NCBI GenBank assembly: GCA_040768665.1
Contig: JAXGMN010000010.1
Coordinates: 62,001-126,000, forward strand
DNA from: JABWBD01 sp040768665
Lineage (GTDB): Bacteria; Planctomycetota; Planctomycetia; Pirellulales; Thermoguttaceae
Length of the DNA: 64,000 bases
Direction: 5' to 3'
Shown: one piece after another, positions 9,205-18,233 of the stretch
How the letters are laid out: every line of letters starts with the position of its first letter
Numbering within the stretch: position 1 is the first letter of the stretch
The notes under the pieces: generated by a model
The model's input: the letters and a program-made list of their open reading frames with translations, nothing else
What the model was told of the DNA's origin: nothing
The model's database searches: none
Translations under genes and position numbers: made by a program

Positions 9205-10572
9205 ATGGGTATACCGAACGTCGTCATCGTGGGAAGACCGAACGTAGGCAAATCGAGCCTCTTCAATTGGCTTGCCGGTCGGCGTTTGGCCATCGTCGAT
9301 CCGACGGCCGGTGTCACGCGCGACCGGGTCAGCCACCTCGTCCAACTCGAGGATCGCTTTGTCGAACTGGTCGACACCGGCGGAATGGGAATCGAAGATT
9401 CCGACGATCTTACGGAGCATATCGAGGAGCAGATCCAACTGGCGATCGACTCCGCCGCGGTCGTCCTTTTCGTCGTCGATACGCGAAGCGGCCCGGTGGT
9501 CCTGGACAAGCACGTGGCCAAACGGCTCCGCGCGGCCTCGGCCCCGGTGCTCTGCGTTGCCAACAAGACCGACACCAACGAACTAATCCCAAACGCCGAC
9601 GAATTCCACCGGTTCGGTTATCCTGTTTTGCCGGTAAGCGCCGAGCAGAAGCGAGGCCGTGAGGATCTGCTTGGCGCCATACACCAGCACTTGCCGCCCG
9701 CTGCCGTCGACGGCGAGGAAATTGCCGAGCCGGAAATGAAGGTGGCGATCGTGGGCCGGCGGAACACCGGCAAGAGCACGTTTGTCAACACGTTGGCGCA
9801 AGCCGAGCGGATGATCGTCAGCAAGGTACCCGGCACGACCCGCGACAGCGTCGACGTGCGGTTCGAGTTGGACGGCAAGGGGTTTCTCGCCATCGATACG
9901 CCGGGGATGCGGCGCCGGCAGTCCGTCGCGACGAACGTCGATTTCTATGGTACCCACCGGGCCGAACGAAGTATCCGCCGGGCCGACGTCGTCTTTCTAT
10001 TTTTCGACTCCGCCGAAACGATCAGCAAAGTCGATAAGCAGTTGGCCGAGTACATTGCCCAGCAATTCAAGCCCTGCATCTTCGTCGTGAACAAGTGGGA
10101 CCTGCTGGCCGACCGCATGCCGACCCAGCAGTGGGCCGACTACCTTCGCGACACGTTCCGAACGATGGGACACGTGCCGATCGCCTTCATCACCGGAAAG
10201 ACGGGCAAGAATGTCAAAGCGCTTCTGAACCACGCTCAGCACATTTTCAAGCAGGCTCGCAACCGCGCTTCGACGTCGCTTCTGAACCGGGTCGTCCGCG
10301 CTGCCCTGGAGCACAATCCGCCGCCGCTGCATCAGAACCGGCGGCCGAAGATTTACTACGCGACTCAGGTTGCCATCGAACCGCCGACGATCGTGCTTTT
10401 CTGCAACGAGCCGAAGTCGCTCTCCCGGCCGTATCAGCGCTATCTGCTGAGCGTGTTTCGCGACGAGTTGCTGTTTCCGGAAGTGCCGATCAAGCTCTAT
10501 CTCCGCAAACGGGAATCGACCGACCAACGAGACGAGATCGACGCCGGGCTGGGCGGCGGGAGCAGTGAGTAA
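9205..10572 (+). CDS. der: Ribosome-assembly GTPase Der (EngA)
   Basis: Der is an essential tandem GTPase needed for maturation of the 50S ribosomal subunit. Domain 1 has GRPNVGKSS, DTGGMGIED and NKTD. Domain 2 has GRRNTGKST, DTPGMRRR and NKWD. The C-terminal third (about residues 360-445) is the KH-like RNA-binding domain containing PPPLHQNRRPKIYYATQ and PIKLYLRKRE. The length of 455 residues is normal. A GGGGGGAG stretch precedes the ATG. The next gene starts directly after the stop, so the two form a ribosome/RNA-maturation pair. The second P-loop reads RRNTGKS rather than the usual RPNVGKS, a mild variation that keeps the GxxxxGKS/T rule. Confidence 0.97.
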   Translation: MGIPNVVIVGRPNVGKSSLFNWLAGRRLAIVDPTAGVTRDRVSHLVQLEDRFVELVDTGGMGIEDSDDLTEHIEEQIQLAIDSAAVVLFVVDTRSGPVVLDKHVAKRLRAASAPVLCVANKTDTNELIPNADEFHRFGYPVLPVSAEQKRGREDLLGAIHQHLPPAAVDGEEIAEPEMKVAIVGRRNTGKSTFVNTLAQAERMIVSKVPGTTRDSVDVRFELDGKGFLAIDTPGMRRRQSVATNVDFYGTHRAERSIRRADVVFLFFDSAETISKVDKQLAEYIAQQFKPCIFVVNKWDLLADRMPTQQWADYLRDTFRTMGHVPIAFITGKTGKNVKALLNHAQHIFKQARNRASTSLLNRVVRAALEHNPPPLHQNRRPKIYYATQVAIEPPTIVLFCNEPKSLSRPYQRYLLSVFRDELLFPEVPIKLYLRKRESTDQRDEIDAGLGGGSSE

Positions 10573-11379
10573 TTGGCCACGATCACAAGCGTTCAGAACG
10601 CTCGGGTCAAGGCAGCCGTCCGGCTGCGCGACCGCCGCCACCGCGAGAAGCAGGGACGCATCATCATCGACGGCGCCCGCGAGTTGATGCGGGCGTTTTC
10701 CGCCGGCGTGCGGGTCGCCGAAGTCTTCGTTTGCGAAGCGAGGTGCCAGACCGAGCAGTCCCGCCGCCTGCTCGGCATGCTGGCCAACGGTGACGCCGAG
10801 GTGCTCGAGACGGCCGAACCGGTGTTCGAAAAAATCGCCTTCGGCAACCGGGCGGAAGGAGTAGTGGCCGTCGCCGAGACGCCCCCGGCCGGTATCGAGG
10901 ACCTGGTGCTGCCGGCCGATCCCATCGTTGCCGTCCTCGAGGGCGTGGAAAAGCCGGGAAACATCGGAGCGGTCGTCCGCAGCGCCGACGGCGCCGGCCT
11001 GTCGGCCCTCATCGTCGCCGACGCCCGTACGGATCTCTACAATCCCAATGCCATTCGCGCCAGCCTGGGGACGATCTTCACGATGCCGGTAGCCGCGGCC
11101 GGTGCCGCCGAGACTCTCGCGTGGCTCCGTCGACGAGAACTGAGGCTCTTTGCGGCGCGCGTCGACGGTTCGGTGCCTTATACGGATGCCGATTTCGGCG
11201 GCCCGACGGCTATCGTCCTGGGAAGCGAAGCCCAGGGGCTGACCGAGGCTTGGCGCGGCCCGGACGTAACCGGCGTGCGAATTGCCATGCTCGGCACGGC
11301 CGACAGTCTGAATGTTTCGGCAACGGCCGCGGTGTTGTTTTATGAGGCGCTGAGGCAGCGCTCGGCTGCACGGGCGTGA
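10573..11379 (+). CDS. SpoU (TrmH) family RNA 2'-O-methyltransferase
   Basis: This is a trefoil-knot S-adenosylmethionine enzyme that methylates ribose 2'-OH of rRNA or tRNA. The three SPOUT motifs are present: KPGNIGAVVRSADGAG (motif 1, about residues 129-144), VLGSEAQGL (motif 2) and SLNVSATAAVLFYEA (motif 3). An N-terminal substrate-binding domain (about residues 1-100, RQGRIIIDGAREL-like) resembles RlmB/TsnR. The start is an unusual TTG immediately after the der stop (TAATTG), so translation is probably coupled to der. The target nucleotide cannot be deduced. The length of 268 residues suits RlmB-type enzymes. Confidence 0.92.
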   Translation: MATITSVQNARVKAAVRLRDRRHREKQGRIIIDGARELMRAFSAGVRVAEVFVCEARCQTEQSRRLLGMLANGDAEVLETAEPVFEKIAFGNRAEGVVAVAETPPAGIEDLVLPADPIVAVLEGVEKPGNIGAVVRSADGAGLSALIVADARTDLYNPNAIRASLGTIFTMPVAAAGAAETLAWLRRRELRLFAARVDGSVPYTDADFGGPTAIVLGSEAQGLTEAWRGPDVTGVRIAMLGTADSLNVSATAAVLFYEALRQRSAARA

Positions 11380-11550
11380 CGGTGCTTGGGACCAGTGAAG
11401 GGAGAGTAGCGCGATTCACGGGGGCAGAGACGACGGCGTGGAGTTGTACAAGGCGGGGCAGAGGCCGATTCCAGGAACTTGACCGGGCTTTTGCGCACCG
11501 GCATACTGGTTGCTTGGTAGAGGATCTGCTCCGATCGAGGATTCCCGTTC

Positions 11551-11931
11551 ATGCTCGACCTGATCAACTGCCCCTGCACGGGTGTCAATCTCGACAGACT
11601 GATTCAGCCCGCGATCCTTACCGTGCTGGCGGACGGTCCGTTGCACGGCTATCGACTCGCCGAGCGCATTGCCGAGATGCCGACTTTCTCAGGCCAAAAA
11701 CCTGATCCGTCCGGCATTTATCGGTTCCTGAAGGCTATGGAGCAGAAAGGCCTGGTCACCTCATCCTGGGACCTGTCGGAAAGCGGGCCGGCGAGAAGAG
11801 CCTATCAGATCACGGCAGACGGCGAGCAGTGTCTTCAGCGGTGGATCACGACGCTCGACACGTACCGCCGAGGCATCACGGATTTGCTTCGCTTGGCGCG
11901 GGGCACCGTCAAGAAACGACTCGGCCCCTGA
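11551..11931 (+). CDS. PadR-family transcriptional regulator
   Basis: PadR proteins are winged-helix dimeric repressors, often of stress or efflux genes. The 126-residue product has the canonical layout: LIQPAILTVLADGPLHGYRLAERI (recognition region), then GIYRFLKAMEQKGLV in the wing, and ARRAYQITADGEQCLQRW leading into a short dimerisation helix. A CPC motif near residue 8 precedes the fold and may bind metal or be redox-active, which is inference. A GAGG-type ribosome site lies upstream of ATG 11551. It is convergent with the glycosyltransferase gene and overlaps it by 23 bp (11909-11931). No obvious regulated partner adjoins it. Confidence 0.88.
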   Translation: MLDLINCPCTGVNLDRLIQPAILTVLADGPLHGYRLAERIAEMPTFSGQKPDPSGIYRFLKAMEQKGLVTSSWDLSESGPARRAYQITADGEQCLQRWITTLDTYRRGITDLLRLARGTVKKRLGP

Positions 11932-13195
11932 GATGAGAAGCCGCGTACACGGCGGCCGCGGCAACCACCGGCATCAACGGCGCCCTCATGCGGATATTCG
12001 TCCAGAAGAGGGTGTGAACCGCCGTGAAGACGAGCAGAAGAAAAACGCCCCAGATCCATCCGGTGTGGCGCATCGGATGCGGCCCGCCGCGATCTTGATC
12101 CTTCCAGCCGAAGAAGACGGCTGCCATCCCGAGCGCCGCCAACAGCAGTTCGGCCACGTACCACGCGCCGACGGCCCAGCGGGCGAATCGTTCCGGAGTT
12201 CCTTCCTGCGGGTCCGTCTGGTGGGGCAATGGTGACCAGAGCCAGGCCACTCGCAAGAGTGAACTATAAAGGAACATTTCCGGCTCCCGGCGAATCGTAT
12301 CGATCGCCTCGTCGTAGGCGAGTTGATCTGCCCCAAGCTCGTCGGCCGGAGTCGCCCTTGACGCGCGTGTGAGCCACCACTCGTTTAACGCATCTGCCGG
12401 CCAGACACTTCTCCACGGCTCTCGGCGGAGATGGTCATAGTACAGCCGATTGTTAGCAAGCAACAGCGTGTAGCCGCCGTGCGTAGTGCCGGCGATTGGG
12501 CGGCCGAAACGGACCTGGTTTCTCACCACCCAGGGAGCCAGCACGACGGCCGCTGCCAGACAGTAAACCGCAAAGGTTCTCAGGCGATCGGTCCGGGTCA
12601 GCCCGTACCACGGCAACACGAGAGCACCGAGGGCCATCCAAGGTAAAAAGGTCGGGCGACAAAGTGATGCCAGGGCCACCGCAAAACCGGCAAGAGCTGT
12701 CCTGGCAGTCGTGGGTTGCTTTGCCGCAAGCGTAAGGCCGATCAGGGCAAGGACCGCCAGAAAAACAGCCAAGGTTTCCGTCATCACGATCGTCGACTGC
12801 ATCAACAGCAACGGATCGACCGCAACCAGGCCCGCCGCGACGACGGAGAGCCGCTCGAGCCCCCACAGGTTTGCGAGCCGATAGGCCAGCCCAACCGTCG
12901 CCACGCCGAGAACCACGTGGAGAATTCCGATCGCCGCCGTACTCCCGTCTCCGAGGGCAACCAGGGGGGTGAGGATCAGCGGATACAGCGGAGGACGATA
13001 GGCGGTGGGCGTCTCTCCGTAGCCGAAGATGCCCCGTTCGACGAGATTCTGAGCAAGCGCGCGATAACCATCCGGGTCAGACTCGAGCGCATGGGGAGTC
13101 GCCAGGAGAAACCCGCCGCGGACAAGCAAAGCCACGATCAGCAATGCCGGCCAGGCAGTAAGGAAGCCTTTCCGAGAGTCGGCAATGTCGCCCAT
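11909..13195 (-). CDS. ArnT/PMT-type membrane glycosyltransferase (GT39/83-like)
   Basis: The protein is a polytopic GT-C glycosyltransferase that would use a polyprenyl-phosphate sugar on the outer face of the membrane. Roughly ten hydrophobic segments are visible, starting with PALLIVALLVRGGFLLA. The first outer loop carries the acidic pair ESDPDGYRALAQNL, the expected catalytic site of this superfamily. The next loop has YRPPLYPLI, a typical GT39/83 feature. ATG at 13195 is chosen because it lies 32 bp after the stop of the DUF4159 gene, whereas the longer frame would overlap that gene and lacks a membrane signal. Acceptor (lipid or protein) unknown. Likely co-transcribed with the DUF4159 gene. 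Confidence 0.85.
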   Translation of the reverse strand: MGDIADSRKGFLTAWPALLIVALLVRGGFLLATPHALESDPDGYRALAQNLVERGIFGYGETPTAYRPPLYPLILTPLVALGDGSTAAIGILHVVLGVATVGLAYRLANLWGLERLSVVAAGLVAVDPLLLMQSTIVMTETLAVFLAVLALIGLTLAAKQPTTARTALAGFAVALASLCRPTFLPWMALGALVLPWYGLTRTDRLRTFAVYCLAAAVVLAPWVVRNQVRFGRPIAGTTHGGYTLLLANNRLYYDHLRREPWRSVWPADALNEWWLTRASRATPADELGADQLAYDEAIDTIRREPEMFLYSSLLRVAWLWSPLPHQTDPQEGTPERFARWAVGAWYVAELLLAALGMAAVFFGWKDQDRGGPHPMRHTGWIWGVFLLLVFTAVHTLFWTNIRMRAPLMPVVAAAAVYAASHLRGRVVS

Positions 13196-13227
13196 GGGGT
13201 ACCGATTCGTGTACGTGCCCGTTCGTT

Positions 13228-15576
13228 CTACTGTTGCAGCGAATAGAGCACCACGTTCAGGCCGAGCTTCGCGGCGTCTTCCGGGATATAGCCCTGGCAC
13301 TCCAGGGAGTCGTGCCGTTCGAGGGCGCAGCTCAGGTCGTAACGGGAGAAGATCACTCCGTAGCGGTCGCCGAACCGCATCGCTTCCAGTTCCGGCGAAA
13401 CCTTGCGAAGCAGCGCCTTGAGCGGCCCTTTGTCGCCCGCCTGCTGCGGGTCGCGGCGGGTGACGGTGGAAACGTCGAATCCGCCGAAAGCCGGCGTAAA
13501 AAGGGGATCCTCGGGCGGAATCCGTTCCAGCCGCTTGTCCGGAAAGATGGCTGCCATTTCCCGCCGGAAAGATTCGGTAAATGCCTCGCTCGAGCAGATC
13601 GCATCGGCGAAGAGCATTCCCCCGCGCTCAGCATAGGTCTTCAATTGCTTGCGTTCCGCCTCGGTCAGACGAAAGGTATTTCGACCGTGCATGAAAACCA
13701 GATGGTAGTCGAACAGGGCATCGTCAGTCAGCGCCACCTGGCGCTCCTCGGCGCCGACCCGCAAACCCAACTCGCGAGACGCGGCTTCCAGCAGGTTGAT
13801 CAAGGCTCTCGGCGCGGCATTGCAGCCGCCTGGATGCCGAAGATTGGCGACGTACAGTCGGCCGCGGCGGAGAGAGTCGCCCGGGCCGCCCTGCTCGGCA
13901 ACCCGCGGGATTTCGTCCTTGTACTTCAGTTCGCGATTCGTAGCGTAGGCCATCACGTTGGCGCCGATGGCCAGACCGGCGCGGATCTTGGACTGAACCG
14001 TCTCGCTGTACTCGAGATCGCGGCCGGCGCGGGACAGTTCCCACAGGCAGGAGAGCGACGGCTGGACGCCGTCTTGGGCATCCACCGGGCAGTAGACGAC
14101 GCTGGTTCGGCAACCGAACTCGATCCCCAAGAGCGGACGGATGTGTTCCGCGGGCACTCGCTCCTCCGCTCGCCAGACGGGGTGCTCGGGCGGCAGAAGC
14201 CGCAGGGCGTACTCCGGCTCCGGGAACACCCGTTTCATGAGCTTCCGGAATCCCTCGTCGAAACCCGCCCCGCCGCAGTATCCTTCCGCGAACAGGAATC
14301 CGCCGCGGTCGAGATAATCGCGGATCTTCCGGCCGAGGGCTTCTTGTGCGTCGTCGCCGGCCGGCAAGGGGCTGTTCTTTCCGCAAAGATAAAGCACCGG
14401 CGACTGGACCAGGTCGTCGACGCCCGCCGCCGCAACGTCGACCACCTGCCACGTCAGCGGCCGGCGCCACTTCGATTCGACATAGCGGGTCAAATGGGCG
14501 ATATCGCTGCGATGCGCGTTCCACTCCTCGTCCGCCGCGTGCTTGAGCTTCGCGACCAGGACCGGGCGGCGGCCTTTCGCGAGGAAAAGCAGAGCCAGGC
14601 TGGTGGCGATCCGCTCGTCGTCTTCGGCGTGGCCGACGCCCTTCCATGCGTTGCGGGAGACGGTTCCTCCACGCATTTCCAGCAAGTGGTCGGCTCCCTC
14701 CCGATACCAATCGTGTCTCCCGATGAATCGCCGGGCGGTGAGCCGACCCACGCGTTCCACGCCGTAGAGGTAGTAGAGAAGCCAACTCTGTGCCCCGGGA
14801 TTCCTGCTGACCGAGAAACTGGCGGCCAGCCACTCAAGGGCCCGCTGGATGGAGTCGCCCTCCGAATCGCTTCGGACGCAGCACTCGATTCGGTCGCCCT
14901 CCACCTTGGCGTCGGCCCGGTGGACCGCCCCGGTGACGATCACCATGGCGGAGATTCCGGCACACGTCATGCTGCCGGTGCCGGCCAGTCCCTTGTAGTA
15001 GCCCCACGAGCCGTCCGGATTCTGGCAATCTTCCCAATAGTTTTTGGCCAATCGCCACGTGCGGCCGCTGACCTTCACTCCGACCCGCTCCGCTTCGTGC
15101 AACGCCAACAGCGCGAACTGCGAATTGGAGTTGTCGCCGTTGGCCCGGGGATACGACCAGGCGCCCTTGCGGGGCCCTTCCTGAATCTGCGTCTGCTCGA
15201 GCCATTCGACGTTGCGCTGGATGAGCAAGCGGTCGCGGTCCGGCGCAGCTTCGGCGAAGACCATCGTCTGCAGCGACGTGGCGTAGGTGGTCTCCGGCTT
15301 CAGGCGGCGGAGGTAGTCGAGCGCCTTGGCAACGGCTTCGTCTTGGGGTTCAACACCACTGTTCAACAGCGCTAAGGTTGCCAGCGCGGTAACGCCGCCA
15401 ATTTGCCCCATCCACTCCTGCCACGAGCCGTTCCTCAACTGCTGCGACTTAAGATACTCGACACCCCGGTCGATTGCTTCGCGGACCTCCTCCGCGGTAA
15501 TCTCGGCCTGCGCAGGCGTCAGAAACGGTCCGACGGACAAACCGACGGCGACCAGACACGCAATCGGCAGTCGCAT
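13228..15576 (-). CDS. Exported prenyltransferase-repeat protein with two DUF4159 domains (copy 1)
   Basis: The 782-residue product begins with a signal peptide (MRLPIACLVAVGLSVGPF..., cleavage near AQA-E at 25). Residues about 30-340 form squalene-cyclase-like alpha-toroid repeats such as GVEYLKSQQLRNGSW and YWEDCQNPDGSWGYYKG. The rest holds two DUF4159 domains, about 400-600 and 605-780. Both show the strand-turn VLYLCGK or LVFMHGR followed by LKTYAERGGMLFAD, a class-I glutamine-amidotransferase-like fold. Start 15576 has GGGAG upstream. It is divergent from the moxR cluster, the usual context of DUF4159 in planctomycetes, and is followed 32 bp later by a membrane glycosyltransferase. It is probably an envelope protein whose ligand is unknown. 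A paralogue lies at 40145-42535. Confidence 0.9.
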   Translation of the reverse strand: MRLPIACLVAVGLSVGPFLTPAQAEITAEEVREAIDRGVEYLKSQQLRNGSWQEWMGQIGGVTALATLALLNSGVEPQDEAVAKALDYLRRLKPETTYATSLQTMVFAEAAPDRDRLLIQRNVEWLEQTQIQEGPRKGAWSYPRANGDNSNSQFALLALHEAERVGVKVSGRTWRLAKNYWEDCQNPDGSWGYYKGLAGTGSMTCAGISAMVIVTGAVHRADAKVEGDRIECCVRSDSEGDSIQRALEWLAASFSVSRNPGAQSWLLYYLYGVERVGRLTARRFIGRHDWYREGADHLLEMRGGTVSRNAWKGVGHAEDDERIATSLALLFLAKGRRPVLVAKLKHAADEEWNAHRSDIAHLTRYVESKWRRPLTWQVVDVAAAGVDDLVQSPVLYLCGKNSPLPAGDDAQEALGRKIRDYLDRGGFLFAEGYCGGAGFDEGFRKLMKRVFPEPEYALRLLPPEHPVWRAEERVPAEHIRPLLGIEFGCRTSVVYCPVDAQDGVQPSLSCLWELSRAGRDLEYSETVQSKIRAGLAIGANVMAYATNRELKYKDEIPRVAEQGGPGDSLRRGRLYVANLRHPGGCNAAPRALINLLEAASRELGLRVGAEERQVALTDDALFDYHLVFMHGRNTFRLTEAERKQLKTYAERGGMLFADAICSSEAFTESFRREMAAIFPDKRLERIPPEDPLFTPAFGGFDVSTVTRRDPQQAGDKGPLKALLRKVSPELEAMRFGDRYGVIFSRYDLSCALERHDSLECQGYIPEDAAKLGLNVVLYSLQQ

Positions 15577-15604
15577 GATCGGGCTCCCGGAGGGATTTTG
15601 GCAT

Positions 15605-15695
15605 GGTTCGAGAACGGGGCTTGGCTCCGAGCCACACGACCCGCAGTCCAGTAGAAGGCGCCCCACGGCGAGTCGCCTGTCCCCTTTCTTGAACC
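15605..15695. repeat. 91-bp dispersed palindromic repeat, copy 1
   Basis: The ends GGTTCGAGAAC and TTTCTTGAACC form an imperfect terminal inverted repeat. An inner hairpin TGGCTCCGAGCCA sits near the left end, and the block CACGGCGAG marks the right half. An element of identical length, order and about three-quarters matching bases lies at 20518-20608. It sits between the DUF4159 gene and moxR. It could be a REP-type mobile palindrome or a structured RNA. Confidence 0.75.
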
Positions 15696-15910
15696 ATGGC
15701 CGTGATTTTCGCTAAAGTGACTATTCACAAATATAGTAGAATTCGGGAGTTAAGCGAGTAGTGTCTACCCCGGTTGGTTGGGCGCTCGCGGCGCTGGGCG
15801 ATAGAATGTCAAGAACGTCAGGAATCGGGACGGTCAGCCGGGCGGGGACGCGGACGAAGAGATTTGGACCCTGATAAGGCGAGCGGTAGAAAAACACCTA
15901 CCTGCTCGGA

Positions 15911-15972
15911 CGTAGCCTGACTTTCCGAGTCGGGCTTTGGAAGCCAGACCCGACTCGGAGAGTCAGTCTACG
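15911..15972. repeat. 62-bp imperfect palindrome
   Basis: Arms CGTAGCCTGACTTTCCGAGT and ACTCGGAGAGTCAGTCTACG pair with only a few mismatches around a central GGGCT...AGACCC. It lies 107 bp upstream of moxR, outside any gene. No T-tract follows, so a factor-independent terminator is unlikely. A dispersed palindromic element is the better reading. Confidence 0.75.
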
Positions 15973-16079
15973 AATTTCTGTCGGTCGCCTAAATTACGCC
16001 GTTCGGATACCCTGCCCGTAAGAAAAGGTTGTAGCGTTCCCAGCTATAAGGGACACCCCAGCAGAAGTAAGGAGATCCG

Positions 16080-17099
16080 TTGTCCACCAAGCCCCGCAGT
16101 CTCGGCGACGTCTTGCAGGAATTCGCCCAGCACCGGCGAGTGATGCAGGATGAATTGCAGAAGGTCATCGTCGGCCAATCCCACGTGATTGAGCAGATTT
16201 TCGCGGCGATCTTCACTCGCGGGCACTGCCTGCTGGTGGGGGTGCCCGGGCTCGCCAAGACGATGATGGTGAGCACCCTTGCCCGTATTCTCGACATCCA
16301 ATTCAAGCGGATCCAGTTCACTCCCGACCTGATGCCATCGGACATTACCGGCACCAACGTCTTGGACGAAGACGAGCATGGGCGGAGGAACTTTCGTTTC
16401 GTCGAAGGGCCGATCTTTGCCAATATCCTGTTGGCCGACGAAATCAACCGTACTCCGCCGAAGACCCAGGCAGCTCTGCTGCAGGCAATGCAGGAACGAG
16501 AAGTGACCGTGGGACAGCAAACCTATGCGCTGCCGGAGCCTTTTTTCACCATTGCCACCCAGAACCCGATCGAGCAGGAAGGGACGTATCCTCTGCCCGA
16601 GGCCCAACTCGATCGCTTCATGTTTAACATCAAGGTCGATTACCCCAATGCAGAAGAGGAAGAGCGGATCCTGGCCACCACGACGCGCAACGAGCGCGTG
16701 GAAATCCACAAGGTCCTTTCCGGAAAAGCAATCTTGAACCTGCAAAAGCTGGTCGGCTCCGTGGCGGTGAGCCAGTACATCGTGCAGTATGTCGCCCGAC
16801 TGGTCCGTGCGACCCGTCCAAAAGACCCGTCCGCTCCCAAATATGTCCGAGAACTGGTCGACTGGGGTGCGGGGCCGCGCGCCGGGCAATTCCTGATCCA
16901 GGGCGGCAAGGCCCTGGCCGCGATGGATGGCCGGTTCTCCGTAGCCATCGAGGACGTGCAGAAGATCACCATTCCCGTCCTGCGGCACCGCGTCAGCACC
17001 AACTTTCAGGCCCAGGCCGAAGGACTCACGACCGAAGATCTCATTGAACGGCTTGTCAAAGAAATCCCCCCGCCGGTAATTCCGAAATTCGAAGGATAG
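16080..17099 (+). CDS. MoxR-family AAA+ ATPase
   Basis: MoxR ATPases act as chaperones that mature or activate partner proteins carrying von Willebrand A domains. The 339-residue protein has Walker A GVPGLAKT, Walker B NILLADEINRTPPK, sensor-1 FFTIATQNPIEQEGTYPLPEAQLDRF and a C-terminal lid. The TTG start at 16080 is used because AAGGAG lies 6 nt upstream and the next in-frame ATG would remove part of the N-terminal helix. It leads a cluster with the DUF58 gene and the BatA-like gene. Together these form the standard MoxR-DUF58-VWA set, thought to work at the inner membrane. Confidence 0.96.
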   Translation: MSTKPRSLGDVLQEFAQHRRVMQDELQKVIVGQSHVIEQIFAAIFTRGHCLLVGVPGLAKTMMVSTLARILDIQFKRIQFTPDLMPSDITGTNVLDEDEHGRRNFRFVEGPIFANILLADEINRTPPKTQAALLQAMQEREVTVGQQTYALPEPFFTIATQNPIEQEGTYPLPEAQLDRFMFNIKVDYPNAEEEERILATTTRNERVEIHKVLSGKAILNLQKLVGSVAVSQYIVQYVARLVRATRPKDPSAPKYVRELVDWGAGPRAGQFLIQGGKALAAMDGRFSVAIEDVQKITIPVLRHRVSTNFQAQAEGLTTEDLIERLVKEIPPPVIPKFEG

Positions 17100-17104
17100 A
17101 TAGA

Positions 17105-17228
17105 AGTTGTCAGTGGTCAGTCATCAGTTGTCAGAAGAGGAGACGCGCGCGGCGGCACTGACAACTGACAACTGATGACTGACAACTGATGACTGACAAC
17201 TGATGACTGACAACTGACAACCGACAAC
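17105..17228. repeat. Tandem GACAACTGATGACT repeat tract
   Basis: Short units built on TGACAACTGA and GATGACTGACAACT are repeated about six times, partly facing an inverted copy (GTTGTCAGTGGTCAGTCATC) at the left end. The tract fills the whole gap between moxR and the DUF58 gene. It could fold into a long hairpin in the mRNA. Confidence 0.85.
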
Positions 17229-17235
17229 TAATTCA

Positions 17236-18132
17236 ATGTCCACCGTCGAACGCTACCTGAAACCGGAGGTGATCAACCAGATCAAACGTCTGGACCTGCG
17301 CGCCCAGTTCATCGTAAAGGGGTTCCTGCACGGCTTGCACTCCAGCCCTTTCCACGGTTTCTCGGTCGAGTTCAGCGAGCACCGAAAATATACCCCCGGC
17401 GACGACCCCAAGGACATCGACTGGCTGATCTACGCCAAGACGGACAAGTACTACGTCAAGAAATTCGAGGCCGAGACAAACATTACCGGCTACCTGGCGA
17501 TGGATTTGAGCCGGTCGATGGCCTACACGTATCGCCAGGAGTTGACGAAATTCGACTACGCCATCTGTCTGGCTGCCGCACTCTGCTACTTGATGATCCA
17601 CCAGCAAGACCCAGTGGGCCTGCTCACTTTCGATGAGCGAATTCGCGGAAGTCTCGCGCCCAAGTCGCGACGCGGGCACCTGGCCGACGTGCTGTCGCTC
17701 CTGGCCAGGTTGAAGCCGGAAGGAAAGACCGACGTGGCTTCCAGCCTCATTCAGATCGCGGCCATGCTCCGGCATGCCAGCCTGGTGATGGTGTTCTCGG
17801 ACCTGTTGACCGAGCCGGAACCGGTGCTCCAGGCGCTCTACCGACTGCGGCACGGCGGACACGACGTCATCGTGTTTCACATCCTCGACGAGGCCGAAGC
17901 CTATTTTCCTTTTGACGGGATGGTCGAGCTGGAGGAGCCGGAAACGAGTCGTCGCCTCTTGTTGGACGCGACCAACTTCCGCCGCGACTACCTCGCCGAA
18001 CTGGGTTCATTTCGCGATACGTATCGCCGCGAATGCTATCAGAACGGCATCGACTACGTTCCCCTCGACACCAGCATGCAATTCGACCGGGCTTTGACCG
18101 AGTATCTCGTGAGCCGGAAAGCGAGGTTTTAG
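17236..18132 (+). CDS. DUF58 domain protein
   Basis: DUF58 proteins accompany MoxR ATPases and VWA proteins. The fold is VWA-related. The family signature is present: EFSEHRKYTPGDDPKDIDW followed by the IYAKTDKYYVKKFEAETN segment (about residues 45-85). A MIDAS-like strand YLAMDLSRSMAY follows at about residues 92-103, with the expected DxSxS pattern. Later VMVFSDLLTE supplies a conserved strand. There is no membrane segment, so it is cytoplasmic or peripheral. It is second in the moxR cluster, separated from its neighbours by short repeat tracts of TGACAACTG and TTGGTCA type. Confidence 0.95.
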   Translation: MSTVERYLKPEVINQIKRLDLRAQFIVKGFLHGLHSSPFHGFSVEFSEHRKYTPGDDPKDIDWLIYAKTDKYYVKKFEAETNITGYLAMDLSRSMAYTYRQELTKFDYAICLAAALCYLMIHQQDPVGLLTFDERIRGSLAPKSRRGHLADVLSLLARLKPEGKTDVASSLIQIAAMLRHASLVMVFSDLLTEPEPVLQALYRLRHGGHDVIVFHILDEAEAYFPFDGMVELEEPETSRRLLLDATNFRRDYLAELGSFRDTYRRECYQNGIDYVPLDTSMQFDRALTEYLVSRKARF

Positions 18133-18135
18133 TCA

Positions 18136-18231
18136 TTGGTCAAATGTTATTGGTCACTTGCAGGAGGAACGGAGAAAAGACGCATGATAACGATTATCAA
18201 TGACCAATGACGAAGGACCAATGACCAATCG
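18136..18231. repeat. Inverted TTGGTCATTGGTCA-type repeats
   Basis: CATTGGTCAAATGTTATTGGTCA at the left faces TGACCAATGACG...ACCAATGACCAAT at the right. This makes a spaced inverted repeat filling the gap before the BatA-like gene. An mRNA hairpin is likely. It is the second such tract in this cluster. Confidence 0.75.
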
Positions 18232-18233
18232 CC

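Noticed and set aside
13234..15375. 713-codon plus-strand open frame
   Set aside because: Antisense to the first DUF4159 gene, which has signal peptide, repeats and paralogue support.
15911..15972. Intrinsic terminator for the DUF4159 or moxR gene
   Set aside because: The stem is long but no T-run follows on either strand, and it lies upstream of both divergent genes, not after one.
17105..17228. Possible CRISPR array
   Set aside because: The units are short, contiguous and lack spacers of even length; there are no cas genes in the window.
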